DNA of 64,000 bases, from positions 1,082,109 to 1,146,108 of the forward strand of contig CASHTG010000008.1 in assembly GCA_949357655.1 (NCBI GenBank), read 5' to 3'. A program made the position numbers and the translations under genes. Below the pieces are notes generated by a model, which was given only the letters and a program-made list of their open reading frames with translations, was not told the origin of the DNA and searched no databases. This document shows positions 24,091-36,884 of the stretch, piece after piece; positions within the stretch are counted from its first letter, which is position 1; each line of letters opens with the position of its first letter. The stretch is from Parascedosporium putredinis. Its lineage: Eukaryota > Ascomycota > Sordariomycetes > Microascales > Microascaceae.

Positions 24091-25020
24091 CGTGGGTTAT
24101 TGAAACAGCTGGAGGCCTAAGATTTGAGGGATTTGGGAGTAGTGATGGGGTCGGGCCTGGTTCTTAGGGAGAAGTAGAACCTGATTTAAAGGTGGTGCAG
24201 CACAATGGGGAACTACGCCAAGATATAAACTCAATGAAGTAGCTAGTAACAATATAAGTCATCACCCTCGGTTTTGTTAGAGCTCCCCATGTCTGTCGAT
24301 TGGCACTCCGACTTCCTTTCGGCATTTCTTTAGTTTAGATTAGATTCTAGATGAGCGACCAGCCGCGCGTCCCCCACCAGCTCCCGATTGTGCAGACATA
24401 AGCGGCAAGGTGATACTCGTGTTATATCAAGGTATCCGGCGGAGGAGATTTCGCTTCGAGGACATGAGCGAGTTCACCACGACGAGTAGCCGGTTACGCG
24501 CGGTCGGCGGGCAACATATTTCAAAACGTAGATGGACACGGGTGTCCATAACGCGCTGAAATCCCCACCGTGGCTGCCGAGCCAAAGAGGCTCCCAGTGC
24601 TCCCTGTCTCGACACATATTAAAGCCGGCCCGGGGAGAAGTTGTGGGGCAGATGGGTGTAATCGGCTCTAGCGGGGTAAATAGCAGGCGGGCGGCTTTGG
24701 CATCGGCTCCGCAATTTTCCCAAGCTCGGAAAATGCAACATCACTATAGCATTGGCTCCGCCATTATGATCCTTCTTGCCGTGGCGTGGGGTACGAGCCA
24801 TGCTCTATCTCTTCCAATATCTCCGCACCTAGACTCTATCACAAAATCCGTTGTCAATCGACAGGCCCACGCTAAAGATTTCAACTAGCTTACAATGGGT
24901 GATTTGGATTCCTCAACTAGCTAGCTGCACTAGATCAGGATAGATTTGGCGCGTTCTTTGGGGAAAACAACCAAGCGTCCGTAAAATCTAATTCAGGATA
25001 AACAGTCTCAGTGACTCGCT
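24091..25020. other. Intergenic between AA9 and esterase genes
   Basis: Upstream of the AA9 gene and downstream of the esterase. TATAAA-like sequence lies at 24224-24230, about 135 bp before the AA9 ATG. No supported coding frame. Confidence 0.4.
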
Positions 25021-25924
25021 TCAGGAATATGTCTTTACATGATTCTGCACTTTATGGAAACTGTAGAAAAAGTCCCACGTGTTCTGCGGAGCAAAGGGTA
25101 CGTCCATATCACCGTCACTAACAGACGGGCTATGGCCCCGCTGTGCACCACCCACGTAACCGGAAACCCTTCACTACATCCTTCATACTTGGTAATGACA
25201 GGCTGAGATCCATTTGGCTGCGTTTCGGGAGAGACGGGCATGCACCCGTTCAAGTCCACAAACCGATCGCGTAGCTGCCGCCCCGACGCAATGGGGAGCA
25301 TTTGGTCTGCTGTGCCGTGCTGTCCGTAAAACGGGACCCGTAAGGGCTTTCCTCGCTTTCCTCACACCCAGATAGCTGGGCACCCGATAGCACCGCGATG
25401 GCGCGAATAATGTCCGGTCGCGCACAGGCGATTGCAAAGGACATGGAGCCGCCGAAGCTGAACCCGGTAGAGAATCGTAGTGTTTCTTCGATACAGAGGG
25501 CGTTTCCAATGGTAGAGACCATATCGTCGAAGAATTGAATATCTTCTCCTCCTATATTAGCCCACCGTCGGTCCAGCCCGTCTGGCACAACAAAAATGGC
25601 TGTCTCATTCGCGAGTGGTAGGAGGCCGAAGAAGCGCAGCGCGCCTCCAAGCGGGGCGTCGAGATCCTCTCCTGCAACAATGCTTTCCATGCTACTTCCG
25701 AACTGATGGTATGCGAAGACGAGACGATATGGGTGGCCACGGTCGTAGTTTTCAGGTAAGCGGACATAATACTGCCTCGCCTTCGCCCCAACCGTGGTGT
25801 TGTAGATTCCCGTATTGAGAGAAGGCTGCTTACCACAGCCAGTAGACCGTGCGGCAAGAACTGCCGCGTTATGTATGAAGCATGCAAGGCCCAGGCCTTT
25901 GACAAGTTTCGTTAACCGCAACAT
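25021..25924 (-). CDS. Secreted feruloyl esterase-like / CE1 alpha/beta-hydrolase
   Basis: Cuts ester-linked hydroxycinnamates or acetyl groups from plant xylan in related enzymes. The ATG at 25924 opens a hydrophobic leader (LVKGLGLACFIHNAAVLAA), a likely signal peptide. RLVFAYHQFGSS carries the oxyanion region, STGFSFGGSMSF holds the nucleophile Ser (G-F-S-F-G), FYGQHGTAD is the aspartate region and VVHSGGHSP the catalytic His. Two one-base shortages break the frame: one in 25328-25335 (A4/G3 on plus) and one in the C4 run 25136-25139, immediately before the catalytic His. With both corrected the protein ends at 25021 with about 300 residues, normal for the family. It lies near the AA9 enzyme and a regulator, as expected of plant cell-wall degradation genes. 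Confidence 0.8.
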
Positions 25925-26548
25925 CGATTTGGTTGTCGTGAGCAATAGCGTTGTCTCAAGAGTGTATGAAATATCTAGGGTAGTTGACGTTAAGGATCTT
26001 TTGGATGCATCAAAGACCAGATAAAAAAGGCGACTACGAATATATATCTCGTTCCACCTGTAGGAAGTGCTCTTTACTCCAAGTCAACTTACAGTCTCTA
26101 CTAGTACAGTATACGCGGCCCTCTTACGTCTGCCGCCCTGTTGGAGACTCGCGTGTCTCCACACGGTACAGGTTGAGGCTCGAGCACGGGATCAATTTCA
26201 TTACCATAGACGGGCCACGGATGTTCTCCGCTGTCTAACTCCCGATTAAGTCCCTAAGCCTCGTGTTCTTTCGGCCCCACAGGTGATGGTTGCCGAATTC
26301 GTCACTAGCAATCTATCTCGACTGGTTAATTCCAACACATGGCCAAGACGGGGCGGGGCTATGGCGGTGGTAGCAAGCTCCGGCTCATTCAGCTATAATG
26401 CGCCACAGGAGAGATCTTTTCGTTTACTGCTTTCAAACAGAAAGCACCTTTCGCCTCCCACGGGGACTAACAATTCAAGTTTAAAGATGCCTTATAATCG
26501 ATCAACATATATCGGGACTACATGTCATCCATCATGTAAAGATCACCT
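25925..26548. other. Intergenic, nothing recognised
   Basis: Upstream of the esterase and downstream of the C2H2/zinc-cluster regulator. Frames on the plus strand (25984-26249) have no domain. Confidence 0.4.
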
Positions 26549-29245
26549 TCATCCGGCACGGGTTTTTAGTTCCTGTAACCACGCAGCCAGGTCCTTGCTA
26601 AAATCCCATGCTCGCATATCCGAGAGTAACCTAATAGCCACATCAAGGATACGCCCTGCGGCTCTTGGCCGGCAAATATTTCCCACGTCTTTTATATGTG
26701 GCCTGAAGCTTTGCATACCACCATCATACCACGCCTTCATCTCATCTGTCGCCCAGTCGCGATCTAGTCGTACCGTACGACCTTGCTGCTGTTCCAGGTC
26801 CGCACTAGCTGTAAAGCGACTAAAGGTCCATAATATAAGCGCGGCCCACAGCGTCGCTACAGGCTGATGAAAGCCCCCCTCCACGTAGTGAGCAGCCTGA
26901 TAAGCTCGAAAGCAGGCATCCCGCGTAGTTAGCTGCCATTCTAGCATCTCTCCCGTTCCCGGCACGAATCCAACTTGCTACGATATAGGCCTCTACCGTA
27001 GGAGGACTAGATTCGCCAAGGCAGCGAACGTAGTTGAGAATATCCCTCCGTGGTGCGTGGAACAGTGTCAAGCCGAGGAGCCCGTAGCACTCAGTTCGCG
27101 ACAGGAGATGGATTGTACCATCGGAGACGCTGGTCAATCTTGAGACACCCCTCTGCTGTTCTAATAGCCTAGTTATAGCCTCAGCAGCGCCGGCATTCAA
27201 GTTTCGGATGGCGATCTCCCGGTGATCAGGACGTGGGAAGAAGACTCCGCGAATGGACTCGTGCGCTCCCATGATGTGGCGGTAGATGGCACAGACAATT
27301 ATGAGTCCAGTGAAACAACTAGGACCCGGTGACGATGACAGCGCAAAACTCTCAGAACGAAGAGATATCAACGTAGGCTCTAGTTTTGGAAGCTCCAATG
27401 CTTCTTCTCTTTCAATTAGCGTGCTCCTTTTTCTTTTCTTGTGAGAGCTAATAAAACCGAACTTACGCTGACCGCCCTCACTGAAAACCGACTGCCACTC
27501 TCCCTCGCTTCCAGCTTCCCATAGCTTTTCTTGGCAGGGCAGATTTTGTTCCAGCTCTTCAGGTCTCATACAAGTCCCTACGCCGAGCAGCATGCTGAGT
27601 TGTGCATCGAGCAGCTACATTCACGTTAGATGTGGATGTATATGCCTTGGACCTATGTGGCCTCATAACCACTGAAAACTTACAAAGGCACTGAAGCCAA
27701 GTCTTCTCCGCGATTCCTCTTGTACCCAATCTGACCATTTCACGTTGCGTTGCTCTACGACTGGTCGCCCTCCGCCGATTTGTTTTCGTTCGGTGAGGGA
27801 TCCATTCCTACGACATAGCGTGCTCGGCATATTACGCATACCTTCTGAAATATCCATCATTCTCCCATCACCACTATATGACATGTCGATGAGGTTGAGG
27901 ATGAGGCACTGGCAGTACCAGAGCTGCCGGACGACTGAGTTGTCTTTCTCCATCTAGAAGTGTATTAGCCAAGACCGCATAGGTCAATAGTTAATTCGGA
28001 GGCTTATAGATGAGGCACCGCCTCAACAGATGCTGAACTTGCTATTGTAGGTAGAGATCTCCTCAAAAGCTCTTGGGGAGATCTCCATATTCCGCGGCTA
28101 AAGATATCCGCGAGTACCGGCACCCGAGCAATGCTACAGCGAGAACCAATGCACACGGAGCGATAGAAGCATTAAATGACCCGCGATGGAGCATAGGGAA
28201 GCCGGGATGGAAATATTCAAAGTACAGCTGGACGAACGTGTTCATAGCCGCTAGCGATGGGAGCTTAGCCTCGCTCAGGGCGCCCGTGCTGTTTTGATTA
28301 TGCAAGAGCTTCTCGATATTGGAAAAGTTTTCTTGGCTTAGTGGTGGGACGTGGGCAAAGTCCTCCATTTCATAAATATCAGTAGAAGTTTCGGTAATGA
28401 CAGGAGTAGGATCTGCGGCTAAGGGTTTCTCCGAATCCCAGTGAAATGACCATTCTCTCTCTCTAACTTGGGGCTCATGTTCACCAATCATATCCCCATG
28501 AGATCTAAGGCGATCTAATGACGGAAATGTTGGTACGCCTGTCGCTCCAAGCTGGCGCTGAACGTTGTGGCTTAAAATGGGCTGATGCCCAACAGGTTCA
28601 GGCATCATCCACCCAAGCATACTGCTCAGCTCCAAGGGCCACGGGAAACTCTCGCCTAGTTGGACATGCGAGGATTGCCCCGAGGCCAGACCTACGACTT
28701 CCGAGACACCAGCCGTTGAATCGACCGTGAGGCTCTCATCATCACTTGCACTCCACGGCTGTTTCAACGGCAGGGGCTGCTGAAAGAGTGCTACTTCGGC
28801 CACGGCACCGAGTGCAAGTCCAGAAGTAGACGTCGTGGGCTGATGGGCAGATGGTGTATAAATACAAGGTTTGCTCCTCGAAGAGCATCGGGCGCAAGGA
28901 TGACAGCCATCACAGCGTAGTCTGCTGTTTGAACATCCGTTGCATGCTTTGCGAACGCGGCTTCTCACCTGCTTAGGTTCCTGTGTATTGCTTGCGCTAT
29001 TATGAAGTGTTTTGTGTCGCTGGAGGGAGTCCCTGCAGAGTGGAGCCGTTAGCACACACATTTACCATCACCTTAAACCTCCGGTGATAGATACGACGAT
29101 AGCCTGACCTCCGGGAAAAGAACCTCCCACATTCTGGACAAGAAAATCGTTTTTGACCTTGATGGGAGAGCTCGTGGCGATGCAAATGTTCGACTCTCTT
29201 GAAAGCGCGTCCACATACGCCGCATTCATACTTGCTCGCGTCCAT
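26549..29245 (-). CDS. Transcription factor with two C2H2 fingers plus Zn2Cys6 cluster
   Basis: ATG at 29245; exon 1 (29109-29245) has finger 1, YECGVCGRAFKRVEHLHRH, and the start of finger 2, FSCPECGRFFSRR, completed across a 76-bp intron (29033-29108) by DSLQRHKTLH. A zinc cluster follows (CNGCSNSRLRC ... CARCSSRSKPC). A Ser/Pro-rich linker leads to the fungal middle-homology region: LYFEYFHPGFPMLHRGSF, then LWYCQCLILNLIDMSYSGD and LLDAQLSMLLGVG across an intron at about 27598-27680. The frame is disturbed near 28063 and near 26965-26985, probably by one splice not resolved and one extra base. The stop is at 26549. Same architecture as the regulator at 46115-49401. Neighbours are an esterase and an AA9 enzyme, so a role in plant-polymer use is possible but unproven. 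Confidence 0.8.
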
Positions 29246-30030
29246 CACTGGCGACCTAGGTGAAGCCACGTTACTCTACGTGGTATCCCTCTTCAGCGAC
29301 CAAATGGCAAATGCCCTCCTTTTTATAAGCTTAGCAACAGTGCCCGAATAACTCAAGGTGGTTCATGGACTCAAAAAGCTACGCGGACGGAGTTGGATTG
29401 AGAAGAAATAAGGTCGTGTAGCAAGACGTGGCAATGTTAGTTATGTTCCAGTTACAGCGGTCCCCAACGCCAGGGGATCCATCGATTCACGCGTTTCAAC
29501 GATGGTAAGCTATATCGCTAAAAACGTCTTGCCCCTCTGAAACACTTGAATTTAGCCGACCCGGACAGGCTTACTCGTGCCACGGGTGTGTGGCATGAGT
29601 AGGTGTTATCTGACGCTTGATTTCGGAGCGATGATTTAGCGTGGGTGGGATACCCGAAGTGGGTAGGATTCTCTTATCTCCGCTCCTGGTAAATCTAGGT
29701 ATTAACCCCTCCGAACTGAATGCCCATACAAAGGGAAAATAGAAAACCAGAAAATAAAATAAGAGATTAGCCATCTAGAGCATTTACAACTCTCATCGGG
29801 AGCAACAAGACTAATCCTATACGGTGCGGCTAGATCAATTTTATATACACTGTACATAGTTTCGTGGAAAGAGATCTATTATTCTCTAGCTGTGAGAGCT
29901 AATGCTTTTTCTTTTTCGCCAACGCCTAAAACGGTTGCAAGAAGCATCCCACAGTGCTAGCTAGAATTTGGATAGGTACGTCTATTATCTTTCCATCCTA
30001 CACTTTACATTTCCTTAAAGAGTCGTGGTA
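29246..30030. other. Intergenic, one doubtful small frame
   Basis: Upstream of the C2H2/zinc-cluster gene. A 67-codon minus-strand frame from ATG 29774 starts with a strongly hydrophobic stretch (LLFYFLVFYFPFVWAF) but has no cysteines or further support. Confidence 0.35.
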
Positions 30031-31855
30031 CTATCCTGCTTGGGCAAAGTTGCCCAGTCCTTCGATAAGAAGTGATCGACTCCGGGAGCATGAGGATCGT
30101 ATAATCTTCCAAGACCTGACATGCCGTATTCTCCTCCTATAAGGCGCTTGAAGGTTAGGTCGCATTCCCAGTTTTGGTATTGGGGGCAAATCTGTCACGG
30201 ATGACGTTGCGCATGCCTCCCCAGCTTCCTCGACCAAGCGCACAGAGTATAGGGCCAGCGTCCTCAAATTGCTGTCAAGCAAGCCGCAAAATTTTTCTAA
30301 TGTGCTAGGACACAGTAGCGCAATATCGCTCAGCCAGACGCGTTTGACGCTTTTAGATTGTACTGCGCTAATCAGGAGTCTGCCGGATAAAGTTCGTTGG
30401 CACTTTCGTTCGAGCCATCGTTCAGACCAAAGGCATGCATGGTAACATCGATTGTTTGGAGGCAGGGGCTCGACATCACGGCGCTGAGGAAGCTGTCCAC
30501 ATGCCCTCGGTCATTCTCCTCGGGATGTTGGAGCCGCACACATCTATGACTTAAATTCCCCACGCCGCCGCCGAATTGAAATTCGCGCACATTGCTGCAC
30601 GCCAGCCGAAGAGCGTTCCAATCTGCGGTTTCAGGTCCTCCAGGACACAACATTGAAAAACTATCGTGAAGGGGGAAGCAAGAAATACTGATTGTCATCG
30701 GAGACACCCCAGCCGCGTGAAGGGCGATCGGTACTTGCGACAAAAGCCATACCGGTATTAGTTTACCGACCACGTGGCCAGGCAACGTCTCCGTTAAGCC
30801 CCAACTTTCAGCCTTGGTCAGCATCTCCATCAGCTTTGCGGAGTCGGTAATTGTAGACTGAGGATCAGACGGGGGTGTCGCTCAGGTCTGTCATTGAAAT
30901 ACACGTGGCGGGCCAACGGCATATGCTTGACTGCCTCCGTCAAGATACGGATGAACGTCCCTTCCTCAATCAATCGTCGTTGTTCTTCGTGTTTGACTCG
31001 GTATCTCTTATGGCCTTCCAAAATCATCTCGTGAGCCGCAATATACCTCGGGTCTTTGACAAAATCAGGAGCCTCGCGCGTCGGGCTTATAATCGATTGC
31101 CAAGCTCGAGCAATGTAATGGTTACTGTTTATGGCTTCTTCGCAGCGTTGTATTGCGTCTAGGGATGCGTGATCAGACGGTCTAATGCAACTCATGCGAT
31201 AGCGTTGAAGTGTAAAGTGGCAGAATCCAGCGAGGTCATCAAGATCAAGCAACCTGGCCTTTGCGAACAAGATTATGCTATCAGACATCTCCTGTGATCT
31301 ATAAGCTAGCTGCAGTTGGATGTTTCGAACACCAGATGCAAGTCGAGGGCGTTGTGAAATACTTTCAACCGTTTTCAACGATTCGTCATCCAATGCAAGC
31401 TGCAAATTTCGGAAGAGGAGAGGCGCAGCAAGTTCATCGAAAAGACGACAAGTGAGTCGTGCGTTTTTGAGAGCCCGCACCGATTGGTAGTCCTTTGGCC
31501 TATCTTCGTCTCCTAGATAGTCAAAGACGATGCGGAGGAGTTCTATCGGAACATCACCGATTCCAATTGGCGGGATACTCTGATGCGAGAAAGGGAGATC
31601 ACTGCAGCTGAGAATGTCGATTGTGCCTATCAAGTTCGCCGGCTCCTCGTCCGCGTTCGCCTCCTTGCGCTCACCCGACGCCACTTCTCGACTGCAGCGA
31701 AGGCCGCACCCTTTCGCATGCAACCGCTGATCCTCCGACTTCCATCCAACCTTGTCAACGTGGGCTGATTCTTGGCGCTTTAAAATGGTATTTAGGTACG
31801 GGGTGAAATCGGTAACCACATCGGCCCCGATTGGAACGGGCCCGGCTTGTGCCAT
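30031..31855 (-). CDS. F-box protein
   Basis: The ATG at 31855 opens a polar region of about 100 residues. An F-box follows (about 31525-31395): IGDVPIELLRIVFDYL, then RLTCRLFDELAAPLLFRNL. F-box proteins link substrates to SCF ubiquitin ligases. The rest is long and leucine-rich-like (LQLALDDESLKTVESI, RVWLSDIALLCPSTLEKF, SNLRTLALYSVRL), typical of large fungal F-box proteins with no named substrate domain. Two slips break the frame: the G5 run at 30871-30875 and the G2 run at 30375-30376 (plus-strand view) are each one base short. After correction one frame runs to 30031, about 600 residues. No introns are needed. Confidence 0.72.
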
Positions 31856-33259
31856 GATGGTGTTTGAATTTCGTTAATTGCCGCGGCAGAGATTCTAGTC
31901 AGGGATGAGACAACAGCTAGGATCATCATTGATATATGACTGAACAAGATAACAACGAGGACAGCCTTCGTGTTATATGTTCACTTGTGAATCGGAAATT
32001 CGGGGCAATTATATGCGGCAGCTGAAGCACCTTGATGGACACGACGAACTGTGCTTTCGCGCTAGATACTTTCTCTCGCAACCCGGAGGGGTAACCCCAA
32101 ATTGAATATGTCACCATGACACGGCGCACGAGACATATCGACGCTTTCGGCGTGTAACGACAACTTTAGAATGAGGAAAATGATTTATTGGTTTTATACC
32201 TAACCTATATATGCTAATTTAAGACGCTTAGGATGTCAGGCCCTGCCCGTTTGTCCCGATCATTCCAGTCCAGAACCACTGTCCGCGATGCGAGGGACAT
32301 TAGTGAGGAAGCTTGCCGTTTACAGCGTATACACCCGCCCGCGTTAACTGGTCTATTGGATTTTTACAAGTCTTGCGCTCCTACACTGATTAATGCTGTG
32401 GTCTAGCCTAGAAAGCTAGGCTGTTTAGAACGTCACCTGAACGAATTACTTGCTGGCGGTGCTGTGGTGGTATGTTAGCTCCAAAATACACCTCCGTCTT
32501 TAAGTGAGGTTGAATAAAGATAGTTGAATATAATAGTTGAGAATGACAGTTAAGTCTCTGACAAATGTGGATCGACCTTGCGGGTCGAACATTGATATTA
32601 GCTAAGGGTAACGTAACGCCTACGCACATCGCAGCCTATAAAATTTTATAAAGAGTCCTGGCTCATTGGAACGGCTAGGTAGGAAGAAACAAGATGCCTC
32701 AGAAAGAATAGATCATGTAATTTTTAGGAGATCATTCAAAGCATCTACGGAAGGAAGGATGTACTGAATATTTGGGAGAGAGCTAAATAATACGAGTATT
32801 GAGCGGGAAAGCAGGAGGTGTGTTTCTGTTGGACCGAGTGTCGAAAGGCGAGGTTTTACCTTGCATTGATCGGACAACTAGTGATAGTCAGTTTCCCGCC
32901 ATCTCAGTCGTGCCTAGACATATTTATCGGCATCTCAACTTCGTCTGCCGGTGGAATAAATCGTGCTCGCAGAGGCATTTTCGGATATGTAAGCATCTCC
33001 ACGGCTCCCCACAAACTAGGCGATGTCGTGATCAACCACCACTAATCACGAACTCTCTGCGATGACGAAGAATGTTCCCCGCACACCCCACTGCTTGCGC
33101 AGGTCATAAGCATAGATAAGTGTATAAAGAGGTAGAAAGCAAAGTAGTATCGCAATTGAGGGCGTTTTGAGAGGTTCTCCTCACATAAAATTCCTCCTCC
33201 TTCTTAATCACTGGTTTACGTGTCAGGCTAACTAATTTACCAATTCCCGCACTACCATT
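31856..33259. other. Intergenic, nothing recognised
   Basis: 1.4 kb between divergent genes. Open frames at 32799-33065 and 32408-32629 show no family. No repeats longer than about 15 bp were noticed. Confidence 0.4.
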
Positions 33260-34609
33260 ATGAGCCGACCAAAGCAGCTTCACCTTACGGCGTTTATGCG
33301 CCCAGTGAGCTTACACACGGGTGCATGGCGATACCCGGGTTCGTATCCCGACGCCAACTTTAACCTCTCGCACCTCAAATCCTTCATCAGAGCACTCGAG
33401 GAAGCTAAGTTTGACGCCTTTTTCATGGCCGACCATCTTGCTGTGCTCAATATGCCAACTGAGGCACTCAAGCGGAGTCATACCGTCACCTCATTCGAGC
33501 CTTTTACCCTGCTGTCAGCGCTCTCGCAGGTCACTGAGCGCATCGGACTCGCCGCCACGGCCTCCACCACGTACGACGAGCCGTACCATATCGCCCGCCG
33601 CTTTGCCTCTCTTGATCATATTAGCAACGGTCGCGCTGCCTGGAACATCGTGACGACAGGGAACCCGGAGTCATCTAAGAACTTTGGTTTCGACGAGCAC
33701 CTCGAGCATAGCAAGCGCTATAAGAGGGCGAGGGAATTCTATGACGTCGTGACAGGGCTATGGGACAGTTTTGCCGATGATGCCTTCGTGCGCGACCAGG
33801 CGACCGGCATCTTCTTCGACCCCGAGAAGCTTCACATCCTAAACCACAAAGGAGGTGACTTGAGCGTTAGGGGCCCACTAAATATCGCCCGGCCGGTCCA
33901 GGGATGGCCTGTCATCGTACAGGCTGGCCAGTCCGAGCCTGGGAGACAGTTGGCCGCCGAGACGGCCGAACTCGTGTTTTGCTCACCCCGAGATATCCAA
34001 TCGGCGAAAGACCTATATGCGGATATCAAAGGACGTTCTGCTAGAGCTGGAAGGAATCCTGATCACCTCAAGATTCTGCCAGCTGCTCTCATCATCATTG
34101 GCGACACCATCGAGGAGGCTAAGAGTAAGCGCCTGCACCTAGATAGCCTAGTTCATTACGATAGTGCCATTGCATCACTCTCCGTCGTTCTCGGAACGGA
34201 CGCTTCGGGCTTCGAGCCGGACCAATCTCTCCCTTTCAATCTCCCAGAAACAAATGGGAGTAAGTCAGCGCGAGAGAGCGCGCTCAAGCTCGCTGCCGAG
34301 GAGGGATTGACTGTGAGGCAGCTCGCCCAGCGCTACGGGGATATTCCGGCCTCGCTTTTGTTGGCACCCCGGGTCCGTCGCGGAGGAACTTGGGCAGTGG
34401 TTAGCCGAGTCTGCTTCTGACGGTTTCACGGTCGTTTTCCCCTTTGTACCGCAGGGAATCGAGGATGTTGCGCGGCGTCTAGTGCCAGAGCTCCAGCGGC
34501 GGGGCTCTTTCGTCAAGATTACGAGGGAACCACCCTGCGAGAACATTTGGGCCTACCTCGGCCGGAGAACCGCTTTTTTCAAGGGTCTACGCCAAATTCG
34601 ACGGGGTAG
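33260..34609 (+). CDS. Flavin-dependent monooxygenase, luciferase-like (NtaA/SnaA/DszA family)
   Basis: Bacterial-luciferase-like enzyme that uses FMNH2 and oxygen; in this subfamily it oxidises chelators, sulfonates or sulfur heterocycles. Single exon, ATG 33260. Family blocks: WRYPGSYPDANFNLSH, AKFDAFFMADH, EPFTLLSALSQVTERIGL, PYHIARRFASLDHISNGRAAWN, GNPESSKNFG, PVIVQAGQSEPGRQLAAE and, near the end, SDGFTV and LGLPRPENRFF. Three G runs are one base short (34363-34364, 34371-34373, 34501-34504). With those bases the reading ends at the stop 34607-34609, about 450 residues, the usual length. Fungal genes of this type often derive from bacteria, and the lack of introns fits that, but it is not proof. 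Next to an incomplete P450 on the same strand. Confidence 0.82.
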
Positions 34610-34877
34610 TAGTTTTTAAGTTTAAAGTAAAAGGTTGAATAGATCCAATAAAACGCGTTTGTTTCGCGTTATGACGACAAAGCTTCCATGAATTCTTTTA
34701 CACGTTCTTACGTATATGGCTCTAGAATTATTTAGTATTGATGATTACTATGCGCTAGTATCCGTCACCCTCCACTCTCTGCCGCTTGTAAAACCGCGTA
34801 TACAATGGCATCGCAACTCTTACATCCACTAAGTGCTTTATATATATTCCGTACGCTGTTAGTAGTAAGTTCCCCCG

Positions 34878-36355
34878 CATCCGGATCTTTCCGACCCTGA
34901 AAACTATGATGTGATCTATAACGTTGGCAGCAAGTTTTATAAAAAGGCCAATCTCTACGGTGCGCTTGGCATCGAAGTCATGTTTAGCGCCGAATCCAAC
35001 GAGCAACACCGCCGGTTACGTTCCCCAATGGGTCATTTTTCTCACGACGTGCCGTCTTTGACTTAGAGGGACTCGTGCAGGCCAAAATTGACAAACTCTG
35101 TCAACGCATCCAAAAGACGCTGGACGAGGGTGACGCTATAGACCTCCGTGCGCGAAGCCGCGCTATCTCAGTTGATGTTATTACAGAGTACGCATTCGAC
35201 GACTGTTGGGATCATTTGGACGACCCAACATTTTGTTCGTGGTTATCGGATGCGTTGATGGATACAGGTATCATGTGGTGGACGTTCCAGCAGTTTCCTT
35301 TCTTACAAGGTCCGATACAAGCTTTGCCGGAAGACTGGGCGAGGAAGATGAGCCCCGCGATGGCCCCGCGATGGACGGTTGGATGGATTGTGTGCAGAGG
35401 GCGCGGGAGTACGTCTTGAAGGTCAAGGACCAGTTTGATGCTGGGATCAAGCCTAGCCGACAAACTATTTTTCACGAGATTCTTGAATCTAAGAACCCGG
35501 GAACGGACAATCTGGGACCGCGACTGTTACGTACCTCGCTGGTGAAGCCCTCAGTTTCACTACTGCGGCCGCTGATACTACGGGTAACGCAATCGAGATG
35601 TCCATCTATCATGTTGTCACGAGTCCACGGATTTATAAGCGACTTCATGAGGAGCTTGCCAAGGCGTTCCCGGATCCACATGAGGAATTGAGCTTGGCAA
35701 AGCTAGAGAAACTACCCTATTTAACGAGTGTCGTTGAAGAAGGCCAGCGGTAAGTCAAAAGTCAAACTTAACACGGTCAATATATCGCCGGAAATCTAAC
35801 TCACGCGAAGGCTCTCTTTTGGCGTCATCGGTCGACTTCCTCGTACCACGCCTGAGGGCGGTGCTATTTTCCATAGCCATTACATAGCGGCCAGGGTACG
35901 TCACTTCCTACCACCCCTTCTCTCGCCGTTTCCCTACCGTATAACTGCTAATCTCTCTTGCGTCTACCGCCTCTAATTGTCGAAAGTCCATCGTCGGTAT
36001 GAGCTCCTGGATGATGCACCGTAACCCTATAGTTTACACCAATCCAGACGTTTTCAACCCGGAGCGCTGGCTCGACCCCGACCAATGCCGCGCCGGCGAA
36101 AAGTGCCTCATCCCATTCTCTCGCGGCTCACGCCTGTGCATCGGCCAGAACCTGGCCATGTCTGAGCTCTTTGTCACCCTCGGTACCATATTCCGCAGGT
36201 TCGATAACCTCGTCGCGTACGATGTCGGACCAGAGGACATGGGGTATGTGGATTATTTTAGTGCATTTCATCCTAGGGACTCGAGAACGTTCAAGGTCGC
36301 GGCGAGGGGAACTGAGGGCGGAAAACTCAAGGTGGATGGCTTAGTAAGAGCGTAA
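34878..36355 (+). pseudogene. Cytochrome P450, lacking a recognisable N-terminal anchor
   Basis: Haem monooxygenase. Recognisable sequence begins abruptly at SDPENYDVIYNVGSKFYK (about 34890) and continues through the I-helix (AAADTTGNAIE, about 35570), the K-helix ExxR (EEGQR, about 35735), NPERWLDP, and the haem-binding FSRGSRLCIGQ (about 36117-36150). Introns are at about 35750-35810 and about 35897-35987. The roughly 70 residues before the SDPE block (membrane anchor, proline hinge) are not recognisable upstream; only about 250 bp separate it from the monooxygenase. The frame also breaks at 35364-35367 (C4, one short) and near 35521-35535. Those slips may be sequence errors, but the missing 5' part is a real lack unless a distant exon was missed. 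Confidence 0.7.
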
Positions 36356-36669
36356 CTGCTATGCTATTACCAAGGTAGATTTCAGTCGTAGTTTCTAGGC
36401 ATCAGAGCGCTCTCCGGCCAGCACGTGCTTGTAAGACACCCGTTCGACAATGTCAGGGGATGACATTTTCGGGCTAAGGCCCCTTCTGGCCAGAAAATTC
36501 CGAGCGGTGCTACTAAAGCCGTCTGCTCCTTTTCTTTGTCGCTTCGTGACTTCCATACTCATTTCATTTTCACCCATGCTATCATATTGCTGAGAGGAAG
36601 CGTGATATAACCTAGGGATAGTGGGAGCAGCACGCCGCAGGCCTCAAGGGGGTACTCACATAAGCCGAC
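36356..36669. other. Intergenic, nothing recognised
   Basis: Short stretch between the P450 stop and the inverted-repeat element. The minus-strand frame at 36395-36577 shows no family. Confidence 0.35.
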
Positions 36670-36884
36670 ACATCTTTGGAGAGGAAACATGACTTGACTG
36701 AAAGTTGCGTTGCTGACTGTACATGATATGACTTGACTTTTCGCAAATATAGCGTACCTTCTTAAGAAAATAACTAAAATAACTAAAAGAAAATTAGTAG
36801 AAATTAAGAAAAAAAGAAAAAGATATCATTAAGATAATTAAATAATTATTTTCTATAAAAAAGAAAAAAAGATTTCCCTTTATT

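Noticed and set aside
29571..29774. 67-codon frame with a strong hydrophobic start, possible small secreted protein
   Set aside because: No cysteines, no intron, no homologue I recognise; one hydrophobic stretch is not enough in AT-rich intergenic DNA.
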